Positions 1-9,790 of a DNA stretch of 64,000 bases are shown here, piece by piece; the stretch's first letter is position 1; every line of letters begins with the position of its first letter. The stretch spans positions 1 to 64,000 of the forward strand of contig CAMFDJ010000001.1 of assembly GCA_945949085.1 (NCBI GenBank). Reading direction: 5' to 3'. Below the pieces are notes generated by a model. That model searched no databases. It was given only the letters and a program-made list of their open reading frames with translations, and was not told the origin of the DNA. Source of the DNA: an uncultured Lachnospiraceae bacterium. GTDB taxonomy: Bacteria > Bacillota > Clostridia > Lachnospirales > Lachnospiraceae. Made by a program: the position numbers and the translations under genes.

Positions 1-54
1 CGGTACGCACGGTGGTGTGAGAGGACGGGAGTTAATCACTCCCTCCTACTCGAT
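1..54 (+). mobile_element. 3' end of a group II intron (domain V 3' strand and domain VI)
   Basis: The first bases carry a GTACGCACGGTGGTGTGAGAGG stretch (positions 3-24, here split: GTACGCACGG then TGGTGTGAGAGG), which resembles the 3' strand of a group II intron domain V. It is followed by a small hairpin at 27-43 (GGGAGT, loop TAATC, ACTCCC) and TCCTACTCGAT, a typical domain VI and 3' splice-site end in bacterial group II introns. The 5' part, including any reverse transcriptase gene, lies left of the window. The 3' exon would begin near 55, just behind the rpmB stop codon. This is recognised from memory of intron ends; no covariance model was run. Confidence 0.62.
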
Positions 55-75
55 CATGCAGTCAAATTTGTTTCA

Positions 76-261
76 TTAAGCTCTTTCTACATTACCAGAT
101 CTTAAACAAGCTGTACAAACATGAAGAGATTTTGTAGCTCCGTTTACTTTGCATTTCACACTTTTTACGTTTGAATTCCAAATGCGATTAGATCTTCTAT
201 GAGAATGGCTTACGTTATTGCCAAAATGAGCACCTTTACCGCAAACATCACACTTTGCCAT
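76..261 (-). CDS. rpmB: 50S ribosomal protein L28, zinc-binding type
   Basis: A 61-residue ribosomal large-subunit protein. It begins MAKCDVCGKG and ends with a CTACLRSG segment, so both CxxC pairs of the zinc-binding (C+) form of L28 are present. A longer open frame exists upstream, but the start at 261 has a strong AGGAGGTG ribosome-binding site seven bases ahead and gives the usual family length. The gene diverges from asp23 and is probably transcribed alone from a promoter at 309-337. A group II intron end lies immediately downstream. The identification is firm. Confidence 0.97.
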   Translation of the reverse strand: MAKCDVCGKGAHFGNNVSHSHRRSNRIWNSNVKSVKCKVNGATKSLHVCTACLRSGNVERA

Positions 262-308
262 GATAGCACCTCCTAGCTTTTCCTTGTATAAAAACTCACA
301 ACACGCAT

Positions 309-337
309 ATTTTAGCAGATTATGTATTTGAATGCAA
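309..337 (-). promoter_or_regulatory. Promoter of rpmB
   Basis: On the minus strand TTGCAT (332-337) and TAAAAT (309-314) are separated by exactly 17 bases, upstream of the rpmB ribosome-binding site. The leader would be about 40 nt. Confidence 0.6.
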
Positions 338-376
338 GCACAAATTTCATTTTTAAAAGATTTTCTCAAATTCATA

Positions 377-405
377 TTCCATTTTTTCATAAAAAAGGGT
401 ATAAT
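377..405 (+). promoter_or_regulatory. Promoter of the asp23-yloV-recG operon
   Basis: A perfect TATAAT at 400-405 lies about 30 bases ahead of the asp23 start. The -35 candidate TTCCAT (377-382) is poor, so the strength of this promoter is uncertain. Confidence 0.5.
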
Positions 406-437
406 CTATGCAGAATAACGTCCAAGGAGGATAATGT

Positions 438-794
438 ATGAAAACATTGATGAATACACACTTGGGAAATATTGCAATTGACAGCGAAGTGATTGCCAGC
501 TATGCGGGCAGCATCGCAGTGGAATGTGTTGGCGTGGTCGGAATGGCCAGCGTGAATGTCAAGGACGGTCTTGTAAAACTTTTAAAGAAGGACAATCTCT
601 CAACCGGTGTAGCAGTCCGGGTAGAGCATTCCAAATTGACCATTGATTTTCATCTGATCGTGGCATATGGTGTAAATATTCTGACTGTATCTGATAATCT
701 GATCAGTAATGTCAAATACAGTGTAGAAGAATTTACAGGGCTTTCTGTGGAAAAGGTAAATATTTTCGTAGAAGGCGTCAGAGTGATCGACTAG
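438..794 (+). CDS. Asp23/Gls24 family envelope stress protein (YloU-like)
   Basis: A 118-residue protein of the Asp23/Gls24 (DUF322) family, small cytoplasmic proteins linked in Firmicutes to alkaline or envelope stress and membrane-associated complexes. It shows the family pattern of an N-terminal AIDSEVIASYAG helix, the GVVGMAS turn and a C-terminal VNIFVEGVRV strand. The ribosome-binding site CAAGGAGG precedes the ATG. It sits 14 bases ahead of the DAK2-domain gene, the same order as yloU-yloV in Bacillus, so the two are probably co-transcribed. Its precise molecular role is not known. Confidence 0.9.
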   Translation: MKTLMNTHLGNIAIDSEVIASYAGSIAVECVGVVGMASVNVKDGLVKLLKKDNLSTGVAVRVEHSKLTIDFHLIVAYGVNILTVSDNLISNVKYSVEEFTGLSVEKVNIFVEGVRVID

Positions 795-808
795 AGGAGG
801 AAGAAAAA

Positions 809-2476
809 GTGTCGACTAATACAATGGATGCCGGATTATTTCGTGCTATGTTTTTGGCAGGAGCAAAAAATCTTGAGGCAAAGAAAGAATATATCAACGA
901 ATTGAATGTGTTTCCCGTTCCTGACGGTGACACAGGTACCAATATGACATTGACCATCATGTCAGCGGCTAAGGAGGTGGCAGCACTTCCTGAGGATGCA
1001 TCGCTGCGAGAATTGTGCAAAGCGATTTCGTCCGGTTCCTTGCGCGGGGCACGCGGAAATTCAGGTGTTATTCTGTCCCAGCTTTTCAGAGGAATGTGTA
1101 AGGTCATTGGGCAGGTGCAGGGTGAAATTACGGTCGATGATCTGATTGCTGCATTTGACAAAGCGGTTGAAAGTGCTTATAAGGCGGTTATGAAACCAAA
1201 GGAAGGCACGATTCTGACGGTTGCAAAAGGTGTTTATGAAAAGGCTTCTTCTTTTGCAGGTACGCAGGATATGGATTTGTTCATTGATGCGGTGATCGTA
1301 TATGCGCAGGAGGTACTTGATAAGACTCCCGATATGCTTCCGGTACTGAAGCAGGCCGGTGTGGTAGATTCCGGCGGACAAGGGCTCTTGGAGGTATTGA
1401 AAGGAGCGCAGAAGGTATTCCGCGGAGAAGAACTTGACCTTACCATTGATGCGGTTCCTGTTTCTGTCAGAAGAACTTCTGTTGATTCTTCTGATGTGGA
1501 AACATCCGATATCAAGTTTGGGTATTGTACAGAATTTATCATTATGCTGCAGAAACCTTTCCTCGCAAAACATGAAAAGGATTTCAAAGCCTTTTTGGAG
1601 TCCATTGGTGATTCTATCGTGGTCGTTGCAGATGATGATGTGGTAAAGGTCCATGTACACACAAATGATCCAGGTCTTGCCATTCAGAGGGCGCTCACCT
1701 TTGGTCAGCTTTCCAATATGAAGATTGATAATATGCGCTTGGAGCATCAGGAGAAGCTGTTTAAAGAAGCAGGAAAGGCAGAGGCAGGTGCTGCGGGAAA
1801 AAATATAGAATTAAAAGAAAATGGTTTTATCAGTGTGTCAGTAGGGGACGGACTTGGTGAAATCTTTAAGGATCTTGGCGTAGATTATGTCATATCCGGA
1901 GGTCAGACCATGAATCCGAGTACAGAAGATATTTTATGTGCCATCGATCAGGTTCCGGCTAAAACAATTTACGTCTTCCCGAATAATAAAAATATTATCA
2001 TGGCAGCCAACCAGGCGAGGGATTTGACAAAGGATAAAGAAATCGTTGTTGTACCGACTCAGAACATTCCGCAGGGCATCTCCTGTATGATTAATTTTCT
2101 GCCGGATCTTTCCGGAGAGGAAAATTTGGAGAATATGATGTCTGAAATGGAAAATGTCGCAACCGGACAGGTGACTTATGCTGTCAGGGATACCGAAATT
2201 GACGGTAAAACAATCAAAGAGAATGATATCATGGGTATCGGTGATAAATCGATCCTTGCAGTCGGAAGTCAGATCAAGGAGACAACGCTTGCAATGATTG
2301 CAGAGATCATGAAGGATAGCGATGCAGAGCTGATCAGCGTTTACTATGGTGCAGATGTTTCCGATGAGGATGCCGAAGAACTTCGTAGCGAATTGGAAGA
2401 TCTTTACTGTGACTGTGATATTGAACTGCAATATGGTGGACAGCCGATTTATTATTATATCATTTCTGCAGAATAG
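809..2476 (+). CDS. fakA: DAK2-domain kinase, fatty acid kinase FakA-like (YloV)
   Basis: A 555-residue protein of the YloV/FakA family. The N-terminal DAK2/DhaL-type kinase domain (about 8-200) has VPDGDTGTNM for nucleotide and metal binding and GARGNSGVILSQ. The middle and C-terminal domains follow the FakA layout, with length close to the roughly 550 residues known. FakA phosphorylates fatty acids carried by a DegV-type FakB partner; such a gene (4668-5546) lies just beyond recG, which supports the assignment. The start is GTG with GAGGAGG upstream. Translation is probably coupled with asp23 and recG, which starts 3 bases after this stop. Confidence 0.88.
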   Translation: MSTNTMDAGLFRAMFLAGAKNLEAKKEYINELNVFPVPDGDTGTNMTLTIMSAAKEVAALPEDASLRELCKAISSGSLRGARGNSGVILSQLFRGMCKVIGQVQGEITVDDLIAAFDKAVESAYKAVMKPKEGTILTVAKGVYEKASSFAGTQDMDLFIDAVIVYAQEVLDKTPDMLPVLKQAGVVDSGGQGLLEVLKGAQKVFRGEELDLTIDAVPVSVRRTSVDSSDVETSDIKFGYCTEFIIMLQKPFLAKHEKDFKAFLESIGDSIVVVADDDVVKVHVHTNDPGLAIQRALTFGQLSNMKIDNMRLEHQEKLFKEAGKAEAGAAGKNIELKENGFISVSVGDGLGEIFKDLGVDYVISGGQTMNPSTEDILCAIDQVPAKTIYVFPNNKNIIMAANQARDLTKDKEIVVVPTQNIPQGISCMINFLPDLSGEENLENMMSEMENVATGQVTYAVRDTEIDGKTIKENDIMGIGDKSILAVGSQIKETTLAMIAEIMKDSDAELISVYYGADVSDEDAEELRSELEDLYCDCDIELQYGGQPIYYYIISAE

Positions 2477-2478
2477 GA

Positions 2479-4545
2479 ATGGAAATGAAATTCGAAAATT
2501 CTATCAGAGAGTTAAAGGGCATCGGTGAAAAAAACGCTGCCCTTTTTCATAAGCTTCATATTGATACGCTCGAAGACCTTCTGTTTCATTTTCCGAGGGA
2601 CTATGAGACGTATCCATCTTGCGAAACACTGAGGGAACTGATACAAAACGGTAAGACAAGGGGCAGTGTCAGGGCTTGTATTGTTGCAGCTCCATCGGGA
2701 TCTTATGTCCGTGGATTGCATATTTTAAAAGTGAAAGCCGTCGATGAGGACGGAAGCGCCATGCAGGTGACCTTTTTCAATATGCCTTATTTGAAAAAGA
2801 CATTGAAAAGCGGTTCATGGTATGTATTCTATGGTACTTATGCGGTGAAAAACCAGACTGTTTCCATGAGTCATCCCAGGATGTTTCAACCGGATGAATA
2901 CGAGAAACTGACCGATAAGCTTTTGCCGGTATATCTTTGTACCAAGGGACTTACCAGTCAGGCAATTTCAAAGTATTGCAGACAGGCACTTACGCAGGTG
3001 AGCGCTCCGCCGGAATATCTTCCGGCAGATTTCATAAAAACACATGGATTTGGTACTCTGATAGATTGCCTCGGCCGTATTCATTTTCCTGAGAGTATGG
3101 AGGACATGCGCAAGGCCAGAGAGCGATTTGCCTATGAAGATTTTTTTATGTTTCTGCTTTCCATGAAAAGCAAAACAAAGGCAGAAGATTGTCCGTGTGT
3201 CTATCCGATGATGGATACGGCAGAGCCGACACGGCTGATAGAACAGCTCCCATATCGATTGACCATATCGCAGCAATCTGCCTATGAACAGATTCGTGCT
3301 GATATGCTGTCAGGATTTTGCATGAACAGATTATTGCAGGGAGATGTGGGAAGCGGCAAGACAATTGTGGCAATTCTTGCGCTGCTTTTATGCGTTTCAA
3401 ATGGATTACAGGGGGCTATGATGGCACCGACAGAGGTGCTTGCGTATCAGCATATGGAGACCATTGTATCCATGACCAAACAGTATCAGCTGCCGTTTCG
3501 ACCTGTACTTCTGACAGGATCACAGTCTGCAAAGGAAAAAAGAGAAATCTATGCCAGGATTGCAGACGGCACTTATAATATGATCATTGGTACACATGCA
3601 CTGATTCAGGATAAAGTGAAGTTTGACAAACTGGCACTTGTTGTGACGGATGAGCAGCATAGATTTGGAGTCAGGCAGCGGGAAAACCTTGTGAGCAAAG
3701 GCGGCAATATCCATACAATTGTGATGAGCGCCACACCGATTCCAAGGTCGCTTGGCATGATTTTATACGGAGATCTTGCCATTACCGAAATGAAAGAGGT
3801 TCCGTCAAATCGTCTGCCGATCAAGAATTGTGTGGTGGATCAAAAATACAGGCAGACTGCATATGCGTTTATGCGAAAGGAAATCGAAAAAGGCCATCAG
3901 GTCTATATTATCTGTCCCATGGCACAGCCCGGTGTCATGGAGGATCTTGAAAATGTAGTAGACTACTCGCAAAAGCTCGCTGCCTATTTCCCTGAAAAGA
4001 TAAGTATTGCTTATCTGCATGGGAAGATGAAGCCTGCAGATAAAACCAGAATCATGGAGCAATTTGCAGCGGGTGAAATAGATATTCTTGTTTCGACGAC
4101 TGTGATTGAGGTTGGAATCAATGTGCCGAATGCGACTGTCATGATGATAGAAAATGCGGAGCGTTTCGGCCTTGCGACGCTCCACCAGATCAGAGGACGG
4201 GTTGGCAGAGGAGATGCCCAGTCTTATTGTATCTTTATGGAGACAGAGACAAAAACACAAAAAAATGAGAGATTGGAAATACTGGGACATTCCAATGACG
4301 GATTTGAAATTGCAAATGAAGATTTGAGGCTGCGTGGTCCGGGTGATTTTATGGGAATCATGCAGAGCGGAGCGTTTCATTTCCGGTTTGCAGATATCTA
4401 TCAGGATGCCGCCATGCTGACCGGAGCCTGCGCTGATGTGCAAAGTCTCCTCCAAAATGACCCTTTACTTTCAGAGGAAAGTCATATACTATTAAAAGAA
4501 AAATTAGAAGCTTATTTGGACTCCGGTTATCTTCACATATTGTGA
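2479..4545 (+). CDS. recG: ATP-dependent DNA helicase RecG
   Basis: A 688-residue superfamily 2 helicase that remodels stalled replication forks and Holliday junctions. Order: N-terminal wedge/OB domain (about 55-160), helicase motif I GDVGSGKT near residue 290, the DEQH box in VVTDEQHRFG, the SATPIPRS motif and the C-terminal RGRVGRGDAQSYC motif. Length is normal. ATG at 2479 is used; an ATG at 2485 is an alternative. It begins 3 bases after yloV and ends the first block before a repeat-rich spacer. Confidence 0.96.
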   Translation: MEMKFENSIRELKGIGEKNAALFHKLHIDTLEDLLFHFPRDYETYPSCETLRELIQNGKTRGSVRACIVAAPSGSYVRGLHILKVKAVDEDGSAMQVTFFNMPYLKKTLKSGSWYVFYGTYAVKNQTVSMSHPRMFQPDEYEKLTDKLLPVYLCTKGLTSQAISKYCRQALTQVSAPPEYLPADFIKTHGFGTLIDCLGRIHFPESMEDMRKARERFAYEDFFMFLLSMKSKTKAEDCPCVYPMMDTAEPTRLIEQLPYRLTISQQSAYEQIRADMLSGFCMNRLLQGDVGSGKTIVAILALLLCVSNGLQGAMMAPTEVLAYQHMETIVSMTKQYQLPFRPVLLTGSQSAKEKREIYARIADGTYNMIIGTHALIQDKVKFDKLALVVTDEQHRFGVRQRENLVSKGGNIHTIVMSATPIPRSLGMILYGDLAITEMKEVPSNRLPIKNCVVDQKYRQTAYAFMRKEIEKGHQVYIICPMAQPGVMEDLENVVDYSQKLAAYFPEKISIAYLHGKMKPADKTRIMEQFAAGEIDILVSTTVIEVGINVPNATVMMIENAERFGLATLHQIRGRVGRGDAQSYCIFMETETKTQKNERLEILGHSNDGFEIANEDLRLRGPGDFMGIMQSGAFHFRFADIYQDAAMLTGACADVQSLLQNDPLLSEESHILLKEKLEAYLDSGYLHIL

Positions 4546-4587
4546 CGTTTTATGGCTTGGTGCTTGCATAGAACCGGAAGACTGATG

Positions 4588-4630
<43 letters not shown>

Positions 4631-4667
4631 ATTTTGAATTTGATTCATATACTTGGAGGAAAAAGTG

Positions 4668-5546
4668 GTGCAAAAAGTAGCGATCATGACAGACAGTAAC
4701 AGTGGAATTACGCAAGACGAAGCGAAGACACTTGGAATTGCAGTTTTGCCTATGCCGTTTATGATTGATGACAGGACATATCTGGAAGATCTTTCTTTAT
4801 CCCAGGATGAATTTTATACTTTTTTAGAGCAGGGGGCAGATGTATGTACTTCACAGCCTTCGCCGGAGTCTGTCACAAAATTGTATGAGCAGCTGCTAAA
4901 GACACATGATCAGGTTGTGCATATTCCGATGTCAAGCGGTCTGAGTGGCTCCTGTCAGACGGCCATGATGCTTGCGGATGAGGAGCGTTTCCGGGGAAAA
5001 GTCTTTGTTGTCAACAATCAGAGAATTTCCGTCACGCAGCGTCGCAGTGTGATGGATGCGCTTTTTCTGGCAGAGCAGGGGCTTGACGGCAACAGTATCA
5101 AAGAGAAATTGGAGAAGGACAAGCTGGAAGCAAGTATCTATATCATGCTTGATACTTTATATTATTTAAAGAAAGGCGGACGTATTACGCCTGCCGCGGC
5201 AGCACTCGGTACGCTCCTGAAAATAAAGCCGGTTTTACAGATTCAGGGAGACAAGCTGGATGCCTTTGCAAAAGCAAGAACCGTCTCAAATGGGAAACAT
5301 CTGATGCTGCAGGCGATCAAAACCGATATGAAAAATCGTTTTGGCGGATATGAAGGGACCGATAAACGTGTCAGACTGCATATCGCCTACACAAAAGACT
5401 TAGATGCTGCACTTGCATGGAGACACGAAGTGGAAACGACGTTTCCTGATTTTGAGATTGTAATGGATCCACTTTCCTTAAGTGTTGCCTGTCACATTGG
5501 ACCGGGAGCACTGGCGCTTGCTGTGACGAAAAATAATATTGTATAG
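4668..5546 (+). CDS. DegV family fatty-acid-binding protein (FakB-like)
   Basis: A 292-residue DegV-fold protein. Family features visible: TDSNSG near the start, TSQPSPE, the SSGLSGS lipid-carboxylate loop, YLKKGGRI and a late CHIGPGALA with the conserved His. FakB proteins hold a fatty acid for phosphorylation by FakA, whose likely gene is upstream at 809. The open frame can start at TTG 4653, but GGAGGA (4655-4660) suits GTG at 4668 or 4665 better, and the shorter start fits the family. An ATA repeat lies directly upstream. Lipid specificity cannot be told from sequence. Confidence 0.87.
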   Translation: MQKVAIMTDSNSGITQDEAKTLGIAVLPMPFMIDDRTYLEDLSLSQDEFYTFLEQGADVCTSQPSPESVTKLYEQLLKTHDQVVHIPMSSGLSGSCQTAMMLADEERFRGKVFVVNNQRISVTQRRSVMDALFLAEQGLDGNSIKEKLEKDKLEASIYIMLDTLYYLKKGGRITPAAAALGTLLKIKPVLQIQGDKLDAFAKARTVSNGKHLMLQAIKTDMKNRFGGYEGTDKRVRLHIAYTKDLDAALAWRHEVETTFPDFEIVMDPLSLSVACHIGPGALALAVTKNNIV

Positions 5547-5578
5547 ATGATAGATAAAAAGAGGTAGGGAAAAGAAAA

Positions 5579-7501
5579 ATGGCAAAAACTGCAGAATACG
5601 GAGCAGCGAATATTACTGTTTTAGAGGGACTTGAAGCAGTGCGTGTCAGACCCGGCATGTACATCGGCAGCGTCTCTACAAAGGGACTGAATCATCTGAT
5701 CTATGAAATAGTAGATAACTCTGTCGATGAGCATCTTGCGGGTTTCTGTGACACAATACATGTGTATTTGGAAAAAGACGGTTCGGTTACTGTTTCGGAC
5801 AACGGACGTGGCATTCCGGTCGATCTGCATGAGAAGGGCATTAGCGCGGAGCGCCTTGTCTTTACGACGCTTCATGCGGGAGGAAAATTTGATAATGAGG
5901 CGTATAAAACAAGCGGTGGACTTCATGGTGTCGGTTCTTCCGTCGTAAATGCACTTTCTAACTGGCTTACTGTAACGGTAAAGCGCGATGGTCGTATTTA
6001 TCAGGATAAATACGAAAAAGGCAATCCGGTGATAGATCTGGACGAAGGGCTGCTTCCTGTAATCGGTAAATCAAAGGAGACAGGAACTACCATACAGTTT
6101 ATGCCGGATGATACGATTTTTGATCATACTGTTTTTAAAGCGGACGATGTCAAAAGCAGATTGCATGAGACTGCTTATCTGAATCCGCAGCTTACAATCT
6201 GTTTTGAGGATAGAAGAGGCGACAGTGTTGACAGTGAAACCTTTCACGAACCGGAAGGCATTGTCGGCTTTATCAAAAATATGAACGAAAAGCAGGAGAC
6301 GGTACATGAAGTGGTTTATCTCAAGGGCGAAAGTGAGGGAATTACTGTGGAAGCTGCTTTTCAGTACGTCAATGAATTTCATGAAAACGTACTCGGTTTT
6401 TGCAATAATATATATAACGCAGAGGGTGGAACTCATCTGACCGGTTTTAAGACTATCTTCACAACAGTCATTAATTCTTATGCAAGACAACTGAATATTT
6501 TAAAGGAAAAGGATGCCAACTTTACAGGGCCGGATGTCCGCAACGGCATGACAGCAGTTGTATCCATCAAACATCCGGATCCGCGGTTTGAAGGGCAGAC
6601 GAAGACAAAGCTTGATAACCAGGATGCTGCCAAGGTGGTATCAAAGGTCATTGGTGAGGAAATTGTACGCTATTTTGACAGGAATCTGGAAACACTCAAA
6701 AACGTGATTGCCTGTGCTGAGAAGGCTGCAAAAATCCGCAAGACAGAAGAGAAAGCCAAAACAAATATGCTGACCAAACAGCGTTTCTCCTTTGATTCCA
6801 ACGGAAAACTGGCAAACTGTGAATCCAGAGATGCTTCCAAATGTGAAATCTTTATTGTCGAGGGTGATTCGGCAGGCGGCAGTGCCAAGATGGCGCGCAA
6901 CCGTATGTATCAGGCCATCATGCCGATCAGAGGAAAGATTTTAAATGTCGAGAAGGCAAGTATTGATAAAGTGCTCGGCAATGCGGAGATCAAAACGATG
7001 ATCAATGCGTTTGGTTGTGGTTTTTCGGAAGGCTATGGCAATGATTTTGACATCACAAAGCTTCGTTATGACAAGATCATCATTATGGCAGATGCCGATG
7101 TGGACGGTGCGCATATCAGCACGCTTCTTTTGACCTTGTTTTACCGGTTTATGCCGGAACTGATCATGGAAGGTCATGTTTACATTGCCATGCCGCCCTT
7201 ATATAAGGCGATTCCGACGAAAGGAAAAGAAGAATATCTCTATGATGATAAGGCGCTTGCCAAATATAGGAAAACGCATAAGGGTCCTTTTACCCTGCAA
7301 CGATACAAAGGTCTTGGTGAGATGGATGCACAGCAGCTTTGGGAGACGACCTTAAATCCGGAGACGAGATTTCTGAAGAAAATAGAGATTGACGATCGCA
7401 TGCTTGCCAATCGTGTGACGGAAACCTTGATGGGGAATGACGTTGCCCCGCGTAAAGCCTTTATTTATGAGCATGCAAAAGATGCGCTTTTGGATTTTTA
7501 G
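5579..7501 (+). CDS. Type IIA DNA topoisomerase subunit B (ParE/GyrB family)
   Basis: A 640-residue ATPase subunit. The GHKL domain shows VRPGMYIGS, EIVDNSVDEH, DNGRGIPVD and GGLHGVGSSVVNAL. The TOPRIM domain has EGDSAGG (from about residue 428), PIRGKILN and DADVDGAHI, followed by the usual QRYKGLGEM segment. It is paired with the subunit A gene 35 bases downstream. Clostridia carry gyrBA near the origin and a second pair in a recG-degV-rsmD context; this looks like the second pair, usually named topoisomerase IV. Gyrase versus topoisomerase IV activity is inferred mainly from subunit A lacking a GyrA-box. Confidence 0.93.
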   Translation: MAKTAEYGAANITVLEGLEAVRVRPGMYIGSVSTKGLNHLIYEIVDNSVDEHLAGFCDTIHVYLEKDGSVTVSDNGRGIPVDLHEKGISAERLVFTTLHAGGKFDNEAYKTSGGLHGVGSSVVNALSNWLTVTVKRDGRIYQDKYEKGNPVIDLDEGLLPVIGKSKETGTTIQFMPDDTIFDHTVFKADDVKSRLHETAYLNPQLTICFEDRRGDSVDSETFHEPEGIVGFIKNMNEKQETVHEVVYLKGESEGITVEAAFQYVNEFHENVLGFCNNIYNAEGGTHLTGFKTIFTTVINSYARQLNILKEKDANFTGPDVRNGMTAVVSIKHPDPRFEGQTKTKLDNQDAAKVVSKVIGEEIVRYFDRNLETLKNVIACAEKAAKIRKTEEKAKTNMLTKQRFSFDSNGKLANCESRDASKCEIFIVEGDSAGGSAKMARNRMYQAIMPIRGKILNVEKASIDKVLGNAEIKTMINAFGCGFSEGYGNDFDITKLRYDKIIIMADADVDGAHISTLLLTLFYRFMPELIMEGHVYIAMPPLYKAIPTKGKEEYLYDDKALAKYRKTHKGPFTLQRYKGLGEMDAQQLWETTLNPETRFLKKIEIDDRMLANRVTETLMGNDVAPRKAFIYEHAKDALLDF

Positions 7502-7536
7502 CAGAGTGAAACCGAAAAGATGAAGGAAATAATACG

Positions 7537-9774
7537 ATGAACGATAAAATATTACAGACAGAATATGCCGATGTCATGGAACAATCCTATATTGATTATG
7601 CGATGAGTGTTATCATTGCCAGAGCGCTTCCCGATGTCAGGGATGGTCTGAAACCCGTACAGAGAAGAACGCTCTATGATATGCAGCAGCTCGGTATCCG
7701 CCACGACAAGCCATATCGAAAATGTGCCCGCATCGTCGGAGATACCATGGGTAAATTCCATCCGCACGGAGATTCCTCCATCTATGATGCGCTTGTTGTC
7801 ATGGCGCAGGATTTCAAAAAGGGATTGCCACTTGTGGATGGTCATGGGAATTTCGGCTCCATTGAGGGTGATGGCGCCGCAGCGATGCGTTATACAGAGG
7901 CAAGATTGCAGCGGGTAACACAAATCGCATTTCTGGAGGATCTCGATAAGGATGTCGTTGACTTCATGCCAAACTTTGATGAGACGGAGAAAGAGCCTGT
8001 TGTCCTTCCGGTCAGGCTTCCAAATATTCTTGTCAATGGAGCAGAGGGTATTGCTGTCGGTATGGCAACAAGTATTCCACCACACAATTTGGGGGAAGTG
8101 ATCGATGCAGTCAAAGCTTATCTGCGCGATCCTGACCTTTCTACAAAGCAGCTTCTGCGCTACTTGAAGGGCCCTGATTTTCCGACGGGCGGTATTGTCT
8201 GTAATGAGGATGAACTGTTACAGATTTACGAAACCGGAACCGGGAAACTGCGTCTGCGCGGCCGTGTTGAGATTGAAAAAGGAAAAGCCGGGAAGACAAA
8301 TGTTGTCATCACAGAAATTCCCTATACGATGATTGGAGCCAATATTTCGAAATTTCTGCTGGATGTCGCTACTCTCGCAGAGACGAAAAAAACAAATGAC
8401 ATCATCGATATTACAAATCAATCCTCCAAGGATGGCATCCGTATTGTGATTGAATTGCGGAAGGATGCGGATGTAGAGAATTTTATCAATATGCTCTATA
8501 AAAAAACAAAGCTGGAGGATACCTTTGGAGTCAATATGCTTGCTGTGGCCGGCGGCAGGCCTGAGACAATGGGGCTTAGAACCATCCTTAAGCATTTTGC
8601 CGATTTCCAATATGAGATTACAAGAAGAAAATATACAACGCTCCTTGCAAAAGAGCGTGAAAAGAGAGAAGTGCAGGAAGGTCTCATCAAGGCCTGCAAT
8701 GTCATTGATCTGATCATAGAGATTTTGCGCGGGTCGAAGGACAGAACCATGGCGAAAAGATGTCTTGTGGACGGTATCACAGACGGTATTACCTTTAAAT
8801 CAAAGGAATCCCGTATCATGGCGCAGCAGCTCATGTTCACGGAGCGTCAGGCAAATGCCATTCTTGAGATGCGTCTTTACAAGCTGATCGGGCTGGAGAT
8901 TGAGGCATTGATTAAGGAGCATGATGAGACGGTAGCCAACATCTATCGGTATGAGGATATTTTGGAAAGTCACTCCTCCATGACACAGGTGATCATGCAG
9001 GAGCTTGATGGCATCAAAAAAGAATTTGCGGTGAAACGGCGTACTGTCATCGAAAACACGGAGCAGACAGTCTATGTGGAGAAAAAAGTCGAAGAGATGG
9101 ATGTGGTTTGCCTGATGGATAAATTCGGTTATGCCAGAACCGTTGACATGGCAACCTATGAACGGAATAAAGAGGCTGCCGACGCCGAGAATAAATTTGT
9201 TTTTGTCTGCAAAAATACAGGCCGCATCTGTCTGTTTACGGACAGTGGACAGCTTTATACCGTCAAAGTAGAGTCTCTTCCCTTTGGAAAATTCCGGGAT
9301 AAGGGGATTCCAATCGATAATGTTTCCGGGTATGATACCGCGAAGGAGCAGATTATCTGCGCAGCCAGTCAGAGCGACCTCAATCTCTATCGTTTTGTCT
9401 TTGTGACAAAACAGGCAATGATGAAGGTCGTTGACGGTGGGGAATTTGATGTGAGTAAGCGTTGTGTGGCCGCGACGAAGCTGCAGGATGGAGATGCGCT
9501 TGTCAGCGTGGAACTCTTAAAAGAGCAGCGTAATGTCATTTTGCAGAGTAACGACGGTTATTTCCTGCGTTTTGCGATAGAGGAGATTCCGGAGAAGAAG
9601 AAAGCAGCGGTCGGTGTTCGCGGAATGAAGCTTTCCGGAAATGATGAGATTCTAAATGTCTATTATACAAAAACAGGTGATGACCAGGTGATCGAATACA
9701 AAGAGAAACAGCTTGAACTTGCAAAGATCAAGCTTGGAAAGCGAGATGGCAAGGGTGTAAAGGTTCGCACTTAA
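7537..9774 (+). CDS. Type IIA DNA topoisomerase subunit A (ParC/GyrA family)
   Basis: A 745-residue cleavage-and-religation subunit. The catalytic tyrosine is Tyr119 in [10 protein letters not shown], preceded by [20 protein letters not shown], the quinolone-determining region. The C-terminal beta-pinwheel runs from about residue 510. I see no QRRGGRG-type GyrA-box at the start of the pinwheel, where it would mark a supercoiling gyrase, so ParC-like decatenase function is favoured. It follows subunit B by 35 bases and precedes rsmD by 16. Length fits ParC better than the longer GyrA proteins. Confidence 0.92.
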   Translation: MNDKILQTEYADVMEQSYIDYAMSVIIARALPDVRDGLKPVQRRTLYDMQQLGIRHDKPYRKCARIVGDTMGKFHPHGDSSIYDALVVMAQDFKKGLPLVDGHGNFGSIEGDGAAAMRYTEARLQRVTQIAFLEDLDKDVVDFMPNFDETEKEPVVLPVRLPNILVNGAEGIAVGMATSIPPHNLGEVIDAVKAYLRDPDLSTKQLLRYLKGPDFPTGGIVCNEDELLQIYETGTGKLRLRGRVEIEKGKAGKTNVVITEIPYTMIGANISKFLLDVATLAETKKTNDIIDITNQSSKDGIRIVIELRKDADVENFINMLYKKTKLEDTFGVNMLAVAGGRPETMGLRTILKHFADFQYEITRRKYTTLLAKEREKREVQEGLIKACNVIDLIIEILRGSKDRTMAKRCLVDGITDGITFKSKESRIMAQQLMFTERQANAILEMRLYKLIGLEIEALIKEHDETVANIYRYEDILESHSSMTQVIMQELDGIKKEFAVKRRTVIENTEQTVYVEKKVEEMDVVCLMDKFGYARTVDMATYERNKEAADAENKFVFVCKNTGRICLFTDSGQLYTVKVESLPFGKFRDKGIPIDNVSGYDTAKEQIICAASQSDLNLYRFVFVTKQAMMKVVDGGEFDVSKRCVAATKLQDGDALVSVELLKEQRNVILQSNDGYFLRFAIEEIPEKKKAAVGVRGMKLSGNDEILNVYYTKTGDDQVIEYKEKQLELAKIKLGKRDGKGVKVRT

Positions 9775-9790
9775 GCGGAAAGGAAAAATT

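Noticed and set aside
778..1747. Long minus-strand frames opposite yloV
   Set aside because: They lie entirely antisense to a well-supported gene, carry no family features and no ribosome-binding site; they are coding shadows.
3805..4455. 216-residue minus-strand frame opposite recG
   Set aside because: Composition and lack of any motif indicate a shadow of the recG reading frame.
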